Notes under the pieces: generated by a model | Seen by the model: only the letters and a program-made list of their open reading frames with translations | What the model was told of the DNA's origin: nothing | Databases searched by the model: none | Assembly (NCBI GenBank): GCA_003133125.1 | Contig: PKZO01000024.1 | Coordinates: 49,116 to 95,496, forward strand | Origin: Acidimicrobiaceae bacterium | Lineage (GTDB): Bacteria > Actinomycetota > Acidimicrobiia > Acidimicrobiales > RAAP-2 | Reading direction: 5' to 3' | DNA length: 46,381 nucleotides | In this document: piece after piece, positions 23,921 through 31,970 of the stretch | Position numbering within the stretch: position 1 is the first letter of the stretch | Layout: every line of letters begins with the position of its first letter | Made by a program: the position numbers and the translations under genes

Positions 23921-25720
23921 TTAGTCTCCCGACGACGCCTCGCTCAACGTGGGTTCGACGCTCGTACCCGCTGAGCCCACACCGGCCTCGGCCATGGCGA
24001 TGTCACCCACACTCGCCAGACCCTCCTCGGCCTCAGCGCTCATCGAGTGACCGTGTCGCTGTACGCCACCGCCACGCATCCAACTGAAGACCGCCCCGAT
24101 GAAGCACATCACGGCAGCGGCGATAAAGGCCATGTGCAGTCCCTTGGCGAAAGGTGACGCGATCAGACTGGGGAAGAAACTACGGCCGAGCAGCACCGAA
24201 GCGTGAACGCCGGGTTGGGCGAGCAGATGTGACCCCAACAACGTCTGTATCGGATTGATGCCCAAGAACGCTGAGAAGAGGCTGCCGATCGCGGGTATGT
24301 GCGAGATGGCGGTGGCCTGGGCGGTCGGAACGCCCTGGGCCGTGAGGCCCGCGAACAAAGAGTGTGGCAGCGACGTCGCCAGTCCGAGCGTGATGACGGT
24401 GAAGAAGAAGCCGATTGAAAGTACGCTCGCCGAGTTCTGGAAGGTGTTGAGCATCGCACCTCCCGCGCCGCGTTGATCGGCGGGTAGCGAGTTCATCACG
24501 GCACTCGTGTTGGGCGCGGCGAAGAGCCCCATCGACAATCCCACTAGGAGCAACAGTCCGGCGAAGACGGGGTACGAGAAGTTGATAGGAATTGCCTGGA
24601 GTCCTATGAGGCTCACGCCGGTCAGCACCAGACCCAACGTCGCGAAGTTACGCGCACCGTGACGGTCGGCGAGGCGACCCGAGAGTGGACCGGCGATGAA
24701 GAAGCCCACCGTGAGCGGCACCATATAGATGCCCGCCCACAACGGCGTGCGGGCAAATGAGTAGCCGTGCTCGGGCAACCAGATTCCCTGCAACCAGATG
24801 ATGAGCATGAACTGCAAGCCACCTCGCGCCAGAGCCAGCATCAGCGCGGCGATGTTGCCCATGGCGAATCCCCTCGAATTGAAGAGATGGAGCTGAAACA
24901 TGGGTTGTTTGACCTTGAGCTCGATGAGAACGAACACCGCGAGGATGACGAGTCCGCCGATGATGCATGAAAGCACGAAGGGGCTCGTCCAGCCCATCGC
25001 GTGACCACCGTAGGGCTGCAGACCGTAGACAATGCCAGTGAGCAACGCGATGAGACCGATCGCAAACGTGAAGTTCCCGTACCAGTCGATGCTCGCCTTG
25101 GTGCGCGTCCCGTTGTCACGCAGCTTCAGCGCAGCCCAAACCGTACCGAAGAGCCCGACGGGCACCGAGACGAGGAACACCAGGCGCCACTCAATGGGGG
25201 CGAGCACACCTCCGAGGATGAGTCCGATGAAGGCGCCGCCGATTGCGGCGACGCCGTTGATACCCAGAGCGAGACCTCGTTCGTTGGGCGGAAAGGCGTC
25301 GGTGATGATGGCGTTTGAGTTCGCGAAGAGGAAGGCACCGCCGACGCCCTGACCCACACGCATGAAGATGATCCAAAGGGCTGCAGCGGGGCCGGTCATC
25401 CACGTCACGGCGAGCAAGATCGAGAAGATAGTGAAGATCGCGAATCCAAGTGTGTACATTCGCACTCGGCCAAACATGTCACCGACACGACCCAAGCTCA
25501 CCACGAGCACCGAAGTGATGAGCAGGAAGCCCATAAGGATCCACAAGAAGTACGTGGTGTTCTGTGGCGCCAATGGGTTGAGTTTGATACCGCGAAAAAT
25601 GTCCGGCAGGGCGATGAGCAGGATCGATCCATTGATCGTCGCCATCAGGATGCCCATCGTGGTGTTCGAAAGTGCGATCCACTTGTAACGGTCGGGGTGA
25701 TGCGCGGAAGCTGTAGGCAT
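23921..25720 (-). CDS. DHA2-family MFS drug exporter (EmrB/QacA type)
   Basis: This 599-aa protein has fourteen predicted membrane segments and the DHA2 layout. It begins KWIALSNTTMGILMATINGSIL, has MFS motif A GRVGDMFGRVRMYTLG (~85-100), then QGVGGAFLFANSNAIITDAFPPNERG, and an antiporter-type GAFIGLILGGVLAPIEWR. The C-terminal half contains the usual repeat, including LSGRLADRHGARNF and a cytoplasmic tail of ~70 residues. It likely exports toxic compounds by proton antiport. The ATG has GGAGAAACC just upstream. It is divergent from a MarR regulator gene with a palindromic operator between them, so MarR repression of export is likely. Confidence 0.9.
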   Translation of the reverse strand: MPTASAHHPDRYKWIALSNTTMGILMATINGSILLIALPDIFRGIKLNPLAPQNTTYFLWILMGFLLITSVLVVSLGRVGDMFGRVRMYTLGFAIFTIFSILLAVTWMTGPAAALWIIFMRVGQGVGGAFLFANSNAIITDAFPPNERGLALGINGVAAIGGAFIGLILGGVLAPIEWRLVFLVSVPVGLFGTVWAALKLRDNGTRTKASIDWYGNFTFAIGLIALLTGIVYGLQPYGGHAMGWTSPFVLSCIIGGLVILAVFVLIELKVKQPMFQLHLFNSRGFAMGNIAALMLALARGGLQFMLIIWLQGIWLPEHGYSFARTPLWAGIYMVPLTVGFFIAGPLSGRLADRHGARNFATLGLVLTGVSLIGLQAIPINFSYPVFAGLLLLVGLSMGLFAAPNTSAVMNSLPADQRGAGGAMLNTFQNSASVLSIGFFFTVITLGLATSLPHSLFAGLTAQGVPTAQATAISHIPAIGSLFSAFLGINPIQTLLGSHLLAQPGVHASVLLGRSFFPSLIASPFAKGLHMAFIAAAVMCFIGAVFSWMRGGGVQRHGHSMSAEAEEGLASVGDIAMAEAGVGSAGTSVEPTLSEASSGD

Positions 25721-25763
25721 GGTTTCTCCGAGGTCGACGTAGCAAATGGTCCGAGAGAGTCGT

Positions 25764-25787
25764 TACTTAGTTAACGCCAACTAAGTA
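25764..25787. promoter_or_regulatory. Probable MarR operator palindrome
   Basis: Perfect 9-bp arms TACTTAGTT and AACTAAGTA are separated by the 6-bp spacer AACGCC. The site lies in the 77-bp gap between the divergent exporter and MarR genes and runs into the marR -10 box. Binding there would block the marR promoter and probably also that of the exporter. This is typical of autoregulating MarR proteins. Confidence 0.8.
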
Positions 25788-25791
25788 TAAT
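25786..25791 (+). promoter_or_regulatory. Consensus -10 box TATAAT, leaderless marR promoter
   Basis: A perfect TATAAT ends 6 nt before the ATG of the MarR gene, so the transcript would start at the ATG with no leader. TTACTT, 17 bp upstream, is a weak -35. The operator overlaps the spacer and the first bases of this box. Confidence 0.75.
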
Positions 25792-25797
25792 AGGTGG

Positions 25798-26271
25798 ATG
25801 GCCATTCTGGAGACACAAAAGAGAAAGGGTTCTGCGCCGAGGTCGTCCTCGGCGACCGCCCTGCGCGTGGCGGTCCTGCGCATCTACCGGGCTCTACGGA
25901 TCCGCGCGGACCACCAGGTCACCCCATCCCAGGGATCGGCCCTCGCTCGTATCGAACAGTCCGAGCCGGTGCGTATCGGCATACTGGCTCACCTCGAAGG
26001 GATCTCTGCGGCCTCGATGAGCAAGATCGTGGACTGCCTCGTCGACGACGGCTACGTTGCGCGCGTGCCCGACCCTCTCGACGGACGCGCGAGTGTCGTC
26101 CAATTGACGACGGGCGGGCGCGAGATGATTCACGCCATTCGTACTGCGAGCACCGAAGCGCTCGAAGTGGCCCTCGAGGCGCTGAGTGAGAGTGAACAGT
26201 CAATACTGCGCCGTTCCCTGCCGGTGCTGGAAAAAGTCGCCGAGGCCTTACAGTTTCGCGAAGTCGGTTAG
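25798..26271 (+). CDS. MarR-family transcriptional regulator
   Basis: This 157-aa winged-helix regulator has a recognition region with IGILAHLEGISAASMSKIVDCLVDDGYVARVPDPLDGRASVVQLT (residues ~59-103). This includes the conserved wing motif DxRxxxxxLT in the form DGRASVVQLT. A C-terminal dimerisation helix follows (EALEVALEALSESEQSILRRSL). It sits divergently beside a DHA2 exporter with a perfect palindrome between them. It therefore probably represses the exporter and itself and is released by an exported or phenolic ligand. Confidence 0.9.
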   Translation: MAILETQKRKGSAPRSSSATALRVAVLRIYRALRIRADHQVTPSQGSALARIEQSEPVRIGILAHLEGISAASMSKIVDCLVDDGYVARVPDPLDGRASVVQLTTGGREMIHAIRTASTEALEVALEALSESEQSILRRSLPVLEKVAEALQFREVG

Positions 26272-26327
26272 CGGCAAGGTCCACTCGGCGACCCAGAAGG
26301 ACTAAACCTGCTTAGAGGCGGTGTGAG

Positions 26328-26843
26328 GTGAGCGAGCCAATGGACTACGAGAACGGCGAAGAACACGAGGGCCTCGAGCAGTATGCGGTCGTTGCGAACC
26401 GACGTCAGCAGTGGGACATTCTGTTGTGGCAGATGCCGACCATGGCCCTCACGGGCGAGGCGTTTCTGCTCACGATCGCCCTCGCCGGTTCCACGAGCCA
26501 GGCGGGCCGCATAGTGGCGAGCGCGTTGGCCATGATCGTGGCGCTCGCCGCACTGCACTCACTCTCCGCGCACCGACTCTCAGAACTCGCTGATGCCGCG
26601 TGGCTGTCCGAACATGAGAGAGCCCACGGCGCCTCCGAAATCCACGGTCTCACCTGGCGTGATCGGCGTATCGCAATCGTAAGGGACCAACTCCACTCGA
26701 AGTCCTTCACCGACCGGCTCGTCGCGCGGACCTACCACTTTCGTTCCATCGTGGTGTGGTTCTGGACCATGGTCCTCATCGCACTCACCGCGTGCGCCGT
26801 GCTCGTGCTCGCGATAGCGGACCCTGCGCTCTTGCACACTTAA
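26328..26843 (+). CDS. Hypothetical membrane protein, four TM segments
   Basis: This 171-aa protein has an acidic N-terminus and two hydrophobic segments at about residues 38-75 (PTMALTGEAFLLTIALAG; IVASALAMIVALAAL). A soluble loop of ~60 residues follows with many His, Arg and Glu, then a last pair of hydrophobic stretches at ~140-167. I do not recognise the family with confidence. The GTG start at 26328 is used; an ATG four codons later is equally possible. It is convergent with the next membrane protein gene and their stop codons overlap by 4 bp. Confidence 0.55.
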   Translation: MSEPMDYENGEEHEGLEQYAVVANRRQQWDILLWQMPTMALTGEAFLLTIALAGSTSQAGRIVASALAMIVALAALHSLSAHRLSELADAAWLSEHERAHGASEIHGLTWRDRRIAIVRDQLHSKSFTDRLVARTYHFRSIVVWFWTMVLIALTACAVLVLAIADPALLHT

Positions 26844-27343
26844 GTCGAGCGCGTTCGGGCCTGACGACGGAACCGGTGCGTGGGAGCGATGCGTACGAGA
26901 GCGTTATAGGTGACCAGGGCGATGGCGAGGTGCATGCACATCAGCACCGCCACTCCCTTGGCGGGTTGGCCCTGGTGCCAAATGTAGAGATCCGGCGCGA
27001 GGAGCACGATGGTGACGACGATCGCCATCCGGTAGTAGAGCCAACGCGGCTTTGACGAGACGCGTGTAACGAATGGCCAACCACAGCAGGCGATGATCAC
27101 GCCAATGACGGTCAGTTTTGCGTAATCCGAGAATTGGAAATGTCCATAATCTCGCACCGAGGGAAAGATCTTGGTTCCCACCGCCACCAGAGCCATGTCG
27201 GCCACGAGCGAGCCGACGATCGCCACCGACGAAGCGAGGATCAATTCGGCGCGCGATGGTGGGCGCGGCGGGTCGAAATCGACGTGGAAATAGCGCAACA
27301 GGGGCCGAATGAATTTGGGAAAGGTCTCCGTAGTCACTTTCAT
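26840..27343 (-). CDS. DUF6069-like integral membrane protein
   Basis: This 167-aa protein has four membrane segments, at about residues 33-55, 78-95, 105-122 and 128-147. The pattern RAELILASSVAIVGSLVADM, DYAKLTVIGVIIAC, a middle PDL and MCMHLAIALVTY resembles DUF6069, an actinobacterial membrane family without assigned function. The family call is from memory and is tentative. The ATG has TGAGGA 6 nt upstream, a good ribosome binding site. Confidence 0.6.
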   Translation of the reverse strand: MKVTTETFPKFIRPLLRYFHVDFDPPRPPSRAELILASSVAIVGSLVADMALVAVGTKIFPSVRDYGHFQFSDYAKLTVIGVIIACCGWPFVTRVSSKPRWLYYRMAIVVTIVLLAPDLYIWHQGQPAKGVAVLMCMHLAIALVTYNALVRIAPTHRFRRQARTRST

Positions 27344-27411
27344 CGCAGTTCCTCAAGGGTTCCCATAGCCGAATGAGGATTTTACCGTGACCCGAGACAG
27401 CTCAGTTACGG

Positions 27412-27729
27412 TTAATTCCCTTCGAGCACGGTGTCTTCAAGATACGAGCGCAGTTGACGGCCCATCTCGCGGGGATTGCCGCTCAACTCGCCGATCACCT
27501 CGCCTTCGACTTCAGTGTCGTCACCGGGACGATAGAGCGAGACGCGCATCCCTTTGCCGCCACGCGCGGCACTGATGACCCAGGGCATTCCAATGTCCCC
27601 AGAATCCTTGGTCGCCATGATCTGACCGCTGCGTCCGAGCCCGATGCTCCAACCCGGCGAACGCGCCGCATCCATCACTCGCTGGGTCTCGGCGCCGCTT
27701 TGGAATCCAGAAGTTTTTGCGATGTCCAC
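27412..27729 (-). CDS. Small hypothetical protein
   Basis: This 105-aa soluble protein is rich in Gly, Arg and Ser, with no membrane segment or recognised motif. Its middle reads WSIGLGRSGQIMATKDSGD and its C-terminus is acidic. The GTG start sits only 2 nt after a TAGGGT hexamer, so the true start may be slightly downstream. It lies 29 bp after the SRPBCC gene on the same strand and may be co-transcribed with it. The coding call rests on the length of the frame and the tight spacing only. Confidence 0.4.
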   Translation of the reverse strand: MDIAKTSGFQSGAETQRVMDAARSPGWSIGLGRSGQIMATKDSGDIGMPWVISAARGGKGMRVSLYRPGDDTEVEGEVIGELSGNPREMGRQLRSYLEDTVLEGN

Positions 27730-27758
27730 ACCCTACGGCGTGGGTGTCACGTTGTCGC

Positions 27759-28220
27759 TCAACCCGCGTCCTTCGATGTCTCACACGTCTTCTTCAGGCG
27801 TTCGAGCGTCGTGCGGATCGACTCTTTGGTGTACTCAGCCCGGTCGAAGCCCTTCTTCGAGTCCGGACGTCGGACCAACCAGTTGCGCCGGTCCTTCCAG
27901 GTCTCGACGACGCGGCAACCGTTGGGTGTTGACTGGATCTCATAACCCCAGTGCGCCACACGAAAAGGCCCGAAGGTGACCTCGAACACGAAGGTGGTCG
28001 GAGAGTCGTAACGAGTAATGCGAGCAGTGGTCGACCACTTCTCATCGTGACGGCGGTTGGTGCCCTTGAACCTCACGCCGATACCGGGGCCGGTCGCGGT
28101 GCCCATCCATTCGCCGCCGGTGTTCTCGGGCGACAGTTTTCCCATCGCCGGTAAGTCCGCGATCGTCGCGAACACGACTTCGGGGCTCGCCTCGACGTCG
28201 ATGGAGTCGGAATACGTCAT
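27759..28220 (-). CDS. SRPBCC (polyketide cyclase-like) protein
   Basis: This 153-aa protein has the SRPBCC opening SIDVEASPEVVFATIADLPAMGKLSPE, then GVRFKGTNRRHDEKWSTTARI and FVFEVTFGPFRVAHWGYEI, and a C-terminal helix ESIRTTLERLKKTCE. The WxxxENxGGEW and FKGxNR pattern is common in actinobacterial polyketide_cyc2 proteins. They bind hydrophobic ligands, but function is unproven. It is a second SRPBCC gene in the window, about 5 kb from the first and not closely similar to it. The ATG is preceded by TAGAGT with a 6-nt gap. Confidence 0.8.
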   Translation of the reverse strand: MTYSDSIDVEASPEVVFATIADLPAMGKLSPENTGGEWMGTATGPGIGVRFKGTNRRHDEKWSTTARITRYDSPTTFVFEVTFGPFRVAHWGYEIQSTPNGCRVVETWKDRRNWLVRRPDSKKGFDRAEYTKESIRTTLERLKKTCETSKDAG

Positions 28221-28226
28221 CTCGAG

Positions 28227-28232
28227 ACTCTA
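28227..28232 (-). promoter_or_regulatory. Putative leaderless -10 hexamer TAGAGT
   Basis: On the minus strand TAGAGT is followed by 6 nt and then the ATG of the SRPBCC gene. Its first three bases are the TAG stop codon of the upstream membrane protein gene, so the promoter is embedded at the gene junction. Confidence 0.5.
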
Positions 28233-28832
28233 GCGAGCGTTCTGCAAACTCTGTGTGCGCCGTGAGTAGAGCGCGTACGTCCACTCGATCAGGCACCATG
28301 AAAACCCCAACTCAAAGATCAACTCACCCACCAAGAGATACGAGAAACTCCAGTCCGGCAACGACGCGGCGGCCCACACGCCGCCCAATAATTCCAGGAC
28401 GAATGCTCCGACCGTTCGACAGGACCGGTAGAGCATCATCAGCTGGATGGCGATGGCGAGTTGGATGAGGGCCATGACGGTCCCGACACTCATGTGCGCC
28501 CAGTTAAAGAACGTCCCTTTGTTGTAGGGCGTGAGGAGCAGGACGATCAAGCCCACCGCTACCGCCCGCAGACCCAGAACCGCTAGGTGCGAGAGGCCCG
28601 CGCGCGCGAAGTACGAGGACGCGCGCCACAGACCGTAGGAACCGACACAAAAGCCGAGGACAATGATCGCGATCGTCCGGTGATAGACGCCGTAAAACGA
28701 GATGCCGCTCATTTCCGATTCGTGACTGTGGTTCACGAAGACGCAAACGCCCACCGCGAGGAAGAAGAACGCTTGAGTGGCGAGAAGGAAGTGTCGGACG
28801 TCCGTTTCCCCTGGCTCAGCGTCGACGACCAT
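28230..28832 (-). CDS. Hypothetical polytopic membrane protein
   Basis: This 200-aa protein has about six hydrophobic segments, starting with FLLATQAFFFLAVGVCVFV (residues ~15-33). It ends with a short basic tail. Loops contain HSHESEMSGISFYGVYHRT and YNKGTFFNWAHMSVGTVMAL. I do not recognise a family. It precedes the SRPBCC gene on the same strand, and its stop codon is part of that gene's promoter-like hexamer. The ATG follows TAGACT by 7 nt. Confidence 0.6.
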   Translation of the reverse strand: MVVDAEPGETDVRHFLLATQAFFFLAVGVCVFVNHSHESEMSGISFYGVYHRTIAIIVLGFCVGSYGLWRASSYFARAGLSHLAVLGLRAVAVGLIVLLLTPYNKGTFFNWAHMSVGTVMALIQLAIAIQLMMLYRSCRTVGAFVLELLGGVWAAASLPDWSFSYLLVGELIFELGFSWCLIEWTYALYSRRTQSLQNAR

Positions 28833-28839
28833 TCCCTAA

Positions 28840-28845
28840 AGTCTA
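28840..28845 (-). promoter_or_regulatory. Putative leaderless -10 hexamer TAGACT
   Basis: On the minus strand TAGACT lies 7 nt before the ATG of the 200-aa membrane protein gene, inside the 22-bp gap after the pyrophosphatase gene. The AGGGA next to the ATG is too close to serve as a normal ribosome binding site. Confidence 0.45.
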
Positions 28846-28854
28846 GAGACGGGT

Positions 28855-29337
28855 CTAGCTCTGGAAACGCTTACGCGACGCTTCAAGTTCCTTCAGCGCC
28901 GCCTCTCGGCCCACCCAGTTCTCGACTTTCATCCACTTTCCTTCATCGAGGTCTTTATAGACAGTGAAGAAGTGGCTGATGCGGTCGAGCACGCTCTTAG
29001 GCACGTCGGTGATGTCCGTCGCCTTCTTCCAGGCGGGATCGTAATCAGGCACACACAGAAGCTTCTCATCCTTACCGTTCTCATCTTCCATGATGCACAT
29101 ACCCAGAATCTTCGACTCGATGAGACATCCGGGAAAGGTCGGGTACTCGGTGAGCACGAGTGCGTCGAGTGGATCGCCGTCGCCGCCAAGGGTGTCGGGG
29201 ATAAATCCGTACTCAGCCGGGTAGCCCATCGAGACAATGAGGTGGCGATCGAGTTTGATGGTGTGATTCTCGTGGTCGTATTCGTATTTATTCTGACTGC
29301 CACGAGGGATTTCGATGATGACGTTGATCGTGTCCAT
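28855..29337 (-). CDS. ppa: Inorganic pyrophosphatase (family I)
   Basis: This 160-aa soluble family I pyrophosphatase hydrolyses PPi to two phosphates and drives biosynthetic reactions. It has VIIEIPRGSQNKYEYD at the N-terminus, YPAEYGFIPDTLGGDGDPLDALVL with the metal-binding signature DGDPLD (residues ~52-57), and CVPDYDPAWKKATDITDVP followed by ISHFFTVYKDLDEGKWMKVENW. The ORF track begins 16 codons earlier. The ATG of MDTINV is preferred because AAGG lies 8 nt upstream and it matches the normal start of the family. Confidence 0.95.
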   Translation of the reverse strand: MDTINVIIEIPRGSQNKYEYDHENHTIKLDRHLIVSMGYPAEYGFIPDTLGGDGDPLDALVLTEYPTFPGCLIESKILGMCIMEDENGKDEKLLCVPDYDPAWKKATDITDVPKSVLDRISHFFTVYKDLDEGKWMKVENWVGREAALKELEASRKRFQS

Positions 29338-29488
29338 GGTTCCAGCCTTCTTCAAGAGTCGCCTCGCTACGCGCTGCAGGACCATCGTAGCGACATCATC
29401 GGCCCCGGGGCTGGCTCACTCAGTGCCGTCGCAACTTCGAAGTGCTAAGAAAGGGAAGTTCGCGCGACGCAAGGGCAATGACACGACA

Positions 29489-30112
29489 ATGGCTCATTCC
29501 ACACCTTTACTCTCCAATCTGCGCGGCATGCGCTACGGCGAGGTACTACTCGCCTACCTCGAAGGCGAGCAACGGGTCGAAGTCTTCAACTCGTTTCCTA
29601 TGAATCAGTGCCCCGACGAACTCTGGCGCGCGCTCGTCCCCGAGACGCTCGCCAAAGAAGCCAAGGCCACGTTCGCCATCCTCAACGGTCCCCGCTACTG
29701 GCTGATGGACGGCATGGGCAAGGTACAGAAAGTGCAGCCAGTTATTCGTGACTTCGGGGGTATCGAAATGCGACGTGTTGCCATGCTCGAACTCGAAGGT
29801 GATGTTGTGCGTTCTACCTACAAGGAACGCCACGTCAACCATGGAGCGGTCTGGTACTTCAACGCGGGAAGCATGGTCAACGAACTCACTTCGCCCCTCG
29901 CCAAGACCTACGTCATGCAGGCGTACTGCACTGGTGTCGACGAAAGCCTTACCGAAGCGTCCCTCGACGGACTCGGCGCAAGACTGCAACTTCCCCTTGG
30001 CTGGTCTTACGGTTCGCGAGTGCTCGACACCGAACTCGTCGTCGATAACACCGAGCGTGTAGCGACGGTGATCCAAGACGAGTTAGAGAACACGTACACC
30101 TTGCTGGACTAA
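29489..30112 (+). CDS. Conserved-looking protein of unknown function
   Basis: This 207-aa soluble protein is one I do not recognise. It opens with GMRYGEVLLAYLEGEQRVEVFNSF and continues CPDELWRALVPETLAKE. It has a central region GPRYWLMDGMGKVQKVQPVIRDFGGIEMRRVA and a C-terminal LPLGWSYGSRVLDTELVVD. The even composition and lack of low complexity suggest a real folded enzyme or binding protein. I chose the ATG at 29489 because the upstream part of the ORF overlaps the divergent pyrophosphatase start; AAGGGC lies 12 nt upstream. It stands 73 bp before the 3-hydroxybutyryl-CoA dehydrogenase gene. Confidence 0.65.
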   Translation: MAHSTPLLSNLRGMRYGEVLLAYLEGEQRVEVFNSFPMNQCPDELWRALVPETLAKEAKATFAILNGPRYWLMDGMGKVQKVQPVIRDFGGIEMRRVAMLELEGDVVRSTYKERHVNHGAVWYFNAGSMVNELTSPLAKTYVMQAYCTGVDESLTEASLDGLGARLQLPLGWSYGSRVLDTELVVDNTERVATVIQDELENTYTLLD

Positions 30113-30185
30113 CCCGCGGCCCGTCCAAACAAGCGACCTAGACTTTTCCAGAACGGCGCGTCGCCGTCACCACAAAGGAGTTCCT

Positions 30186-31040
30186 ATGGAGCGGATTGGT
30201 GTAGTCGGTTGCGGCCTCATGGGCTCGGGGATCGCGGAAATCGCGGCGCGAACGGGAAGTGACGTCACCGTCATCGAACGCGACGCAGAGGCGGTCAACG
30301 TGGGCAGAAACCGCATCGAGAAGTCGCTCTCTCGCGCGGTCGCCTCGGGCAAGCTGCCAGAAGAGGAGGCCTCACTCGCCCGTTCCAATCTGCACTTCAG
30401 CGAAGACTTCGCCAAACTCGCCAGCGTGCAACTGGTCATCGAAGCGGTCGCCGAGGATGAGAAGACCAAGGTAGAGGTCTTCAAGACCATCGACGCGGTC
30501 GTTCAAGATCCCAACGCGATACTCGCGACCAACACGTCCTCGATCCCGATCATCAAACTGGCCATGGCCACTCGTCGCCCCGAGCAGGTCATCGGGATGC
30601 ACTTCTTTAATCCAGTGCCCGTGCTCAAGCTCGTTGAAGTTATCTCGTCGCTACTCACGAGTCCCGAGACGACCGCGCGGGTGCACGAGTTTGCGAGCGG
30701 TCCGCTCAAGAAGCGCGTTATCACCTCGCCCGACCGCGCGGGCTTCGTGGTGAACGCCCTGCTGATCCCCTATCTGCTCTCAGCCGTACGCATGCTCGAA
30801 TCAGGTTTCGCCAGTGCCGAAGACATCGACACTGGCATGGTGGTGGGTTGTGCGCACCCGCTCGGACCACTTGCGCTCACCGACCTCATCGGGCTCGATA
30901 CGACGCTCGCGGTCGCCGAGTCGCTCTATGAAGAGTTCAAGGAGCCTCACATGGCTCCGCCCCCGTTGTTATCACGCATGACCCAGGCGGGATTGTTGGG
31001 GCGCAAGTCAGGACAGGGCTTCTACTCGTACAAGAAGTAG
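30186..31040 (+). CDS. 3-hydroxybutyryl-CoA dehydrogenase
   Basis: This 284-aa protein belongs to the 3-hydroxyacyl-CoA dehydrogenase family. The Rossmann motif GVVGCGLMGSGIAEIAARTG occupies residues ~5-24, with the following VIERD strand. Catalytic-domain motifs are NTSSIPI, GMHFFNPVPVLKLVEVI containing the catalytic His, DRAGFVVNALLIPYL, and the C-terminal GRKSGQGFYSYKK. The length fits stand-alone NAD(P)-dependent enzymes acting on acetoacetyl-CoA/3-hydroxybutyryl-CoA in fatty acid or polyhydroxybutyrate-linked pathways. AAAGGAG stands 5 nt before the ATG, one of the clearest ribosome binding sites in the window. No beta-oxidation partners are adjacent. Confidence 0.92.
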   Translation: MERIGVVGCGLMGSGIAEIAARTGSDVTVIERDAEAVNVGRNRIEKSLSRAVASGKLPEEEASLARSNLHFSEDFAKLASVQLVIEAVAEDEKTKVEVFKTIDAVVQDPNAILATNTSSIPIIKLAMATRRPEQVIGMHFFNPVPVLKLVEVISSLLTSPETTARVHEFASGPLKKRVITSPDRAGFVVNALLIPYLLSAVRMLESGFASAEDIDTGMVVGCAHPLGPLALTDLIGLDTTLAVAESLYEEFKEPHMAPPPLLSRMTQAGLLGRKSGQGFYSYKK

Positions 31041-31121
31041 GGCCCTCAGACCAACGTCGCTCGACGCGGCGATTTCTCCGCACCCAGCCACCTTCTACGC
31101 TGGAGGATGAGAGGAAAGAGC

Positions 31122-31970
31122 ATGTTCACCTACGTCATGACCTTGCAGTGCACCGACCGACCCGGGATCGTGCGCGCCACGAGCACGGCCATCGTAGAGG
31201 TTGATGGCAACATTCTCGAGAACGACCAGTTCACCGACCCGGTCACCAACCAGTTCTGCATGCGCACTCGATTCGAGACCGAAAAGGAAGACATCGATGC
31301 GGTGCGTGACCTGCTCAATACAGAACTGGCGAACTTTTCGCCCCACCTGCGCATCCGCAACGAGCAAGTGGAACGTCGGGCGATCATTATGGTTTCACAA
31401 TTCGACCACTGCCTCGCGGACTTGCTCTACCGACGCGAGCAGGGCGACCTGCCCCTGGACATCGTGGCCGTGGTCAGCAACCACACGGTCTGTGAGCCAC
31501 TCGCGGCGCGTTACGGCGTGCCGTTCTTTGAGATCCCCGTCACCGCGGCCACCAAGGAAATCGCCGAGAACGAACTGCGCGCGGTGCTTGCGAAGTATCG
31601 CGTTGACGTGGTTATTCTGGCGCGCTACATGCAAGTGCTCTCGAGCGAACTGTGCGCTGACCTGCATGGACGCGCGATCAACATCCACCATTCCTTCCTG
31701 CCGGGCTTCAAGGGCGCTAAGCCCTACCACCAGGCCTACGAGCGTGGCGTGAAACTCATCGGCGCCACCGCGCACTTCGTGACCCCCGAACTCGACGAAG
31801 GCCCCATCATCGAACAAGACGTCGTTCGCGTAAGCCACGCGAAGAGACCGAGCGACCTGGTCTCTCTCGGACGCGACATCGAGCGCAACGTCCTGGCGCG
31901 CGCGGTTCGCCTCGTCGCCGAAGACCGCGTGGCCCTCGTGGGAAAACGAACGATCATCTTCTCCCAGTGA
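31122..31970 (+). CDS. purU: Formyltetrahydrofolate deformylase
   Basis: This 282-aa PurU hydrolyses 10-formyl-THF to THF and formate, balancing one-carbon pools. An N-terminal ACT domain (YVMTLQCTDRPGIVRATSTAI) precedes a formyltransferase-type hydrolase domain. That domain has QFDHCLADLLYR, EIPVTAATKEIAENELRAVL, the catalytic INIHHSFLPGFKGAKPYHQA and VTPELDEGPIIEQDV. The ORF track starts at 31107. I prefer 31122 because GAGAGG sits 7 nt before it and the protein then begins as usual for the family. TACGCT at 31096-31101 would give a short leader just long enough for that site. It is convergent with kynU. Confidence 0.94.
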   Translation: MFTYVMTLQCTDRPGIVRATSTAIVEVDGNILENDQFTDPVTNQFCMRTRFETEKEDIDAVRDLLNTELANFSPHLRIRNEQVERRAIIMVSQFDHCLADLLYRREQGDLPLDIVAVVSNHTVCEPLAARYGVPFFEIPVTAATKEIAENELRAVLAKYRVDVVILARYMQVLSSELCADLHGRAINIHHSFLPGFKGAKPYHQAYERGVKLIGATAHFVTPELDEGPIIEQDVVRVSHAKRPSDLVSLGRDIERNVLARAVRLVAEDRVALVGKRTIIFSQ

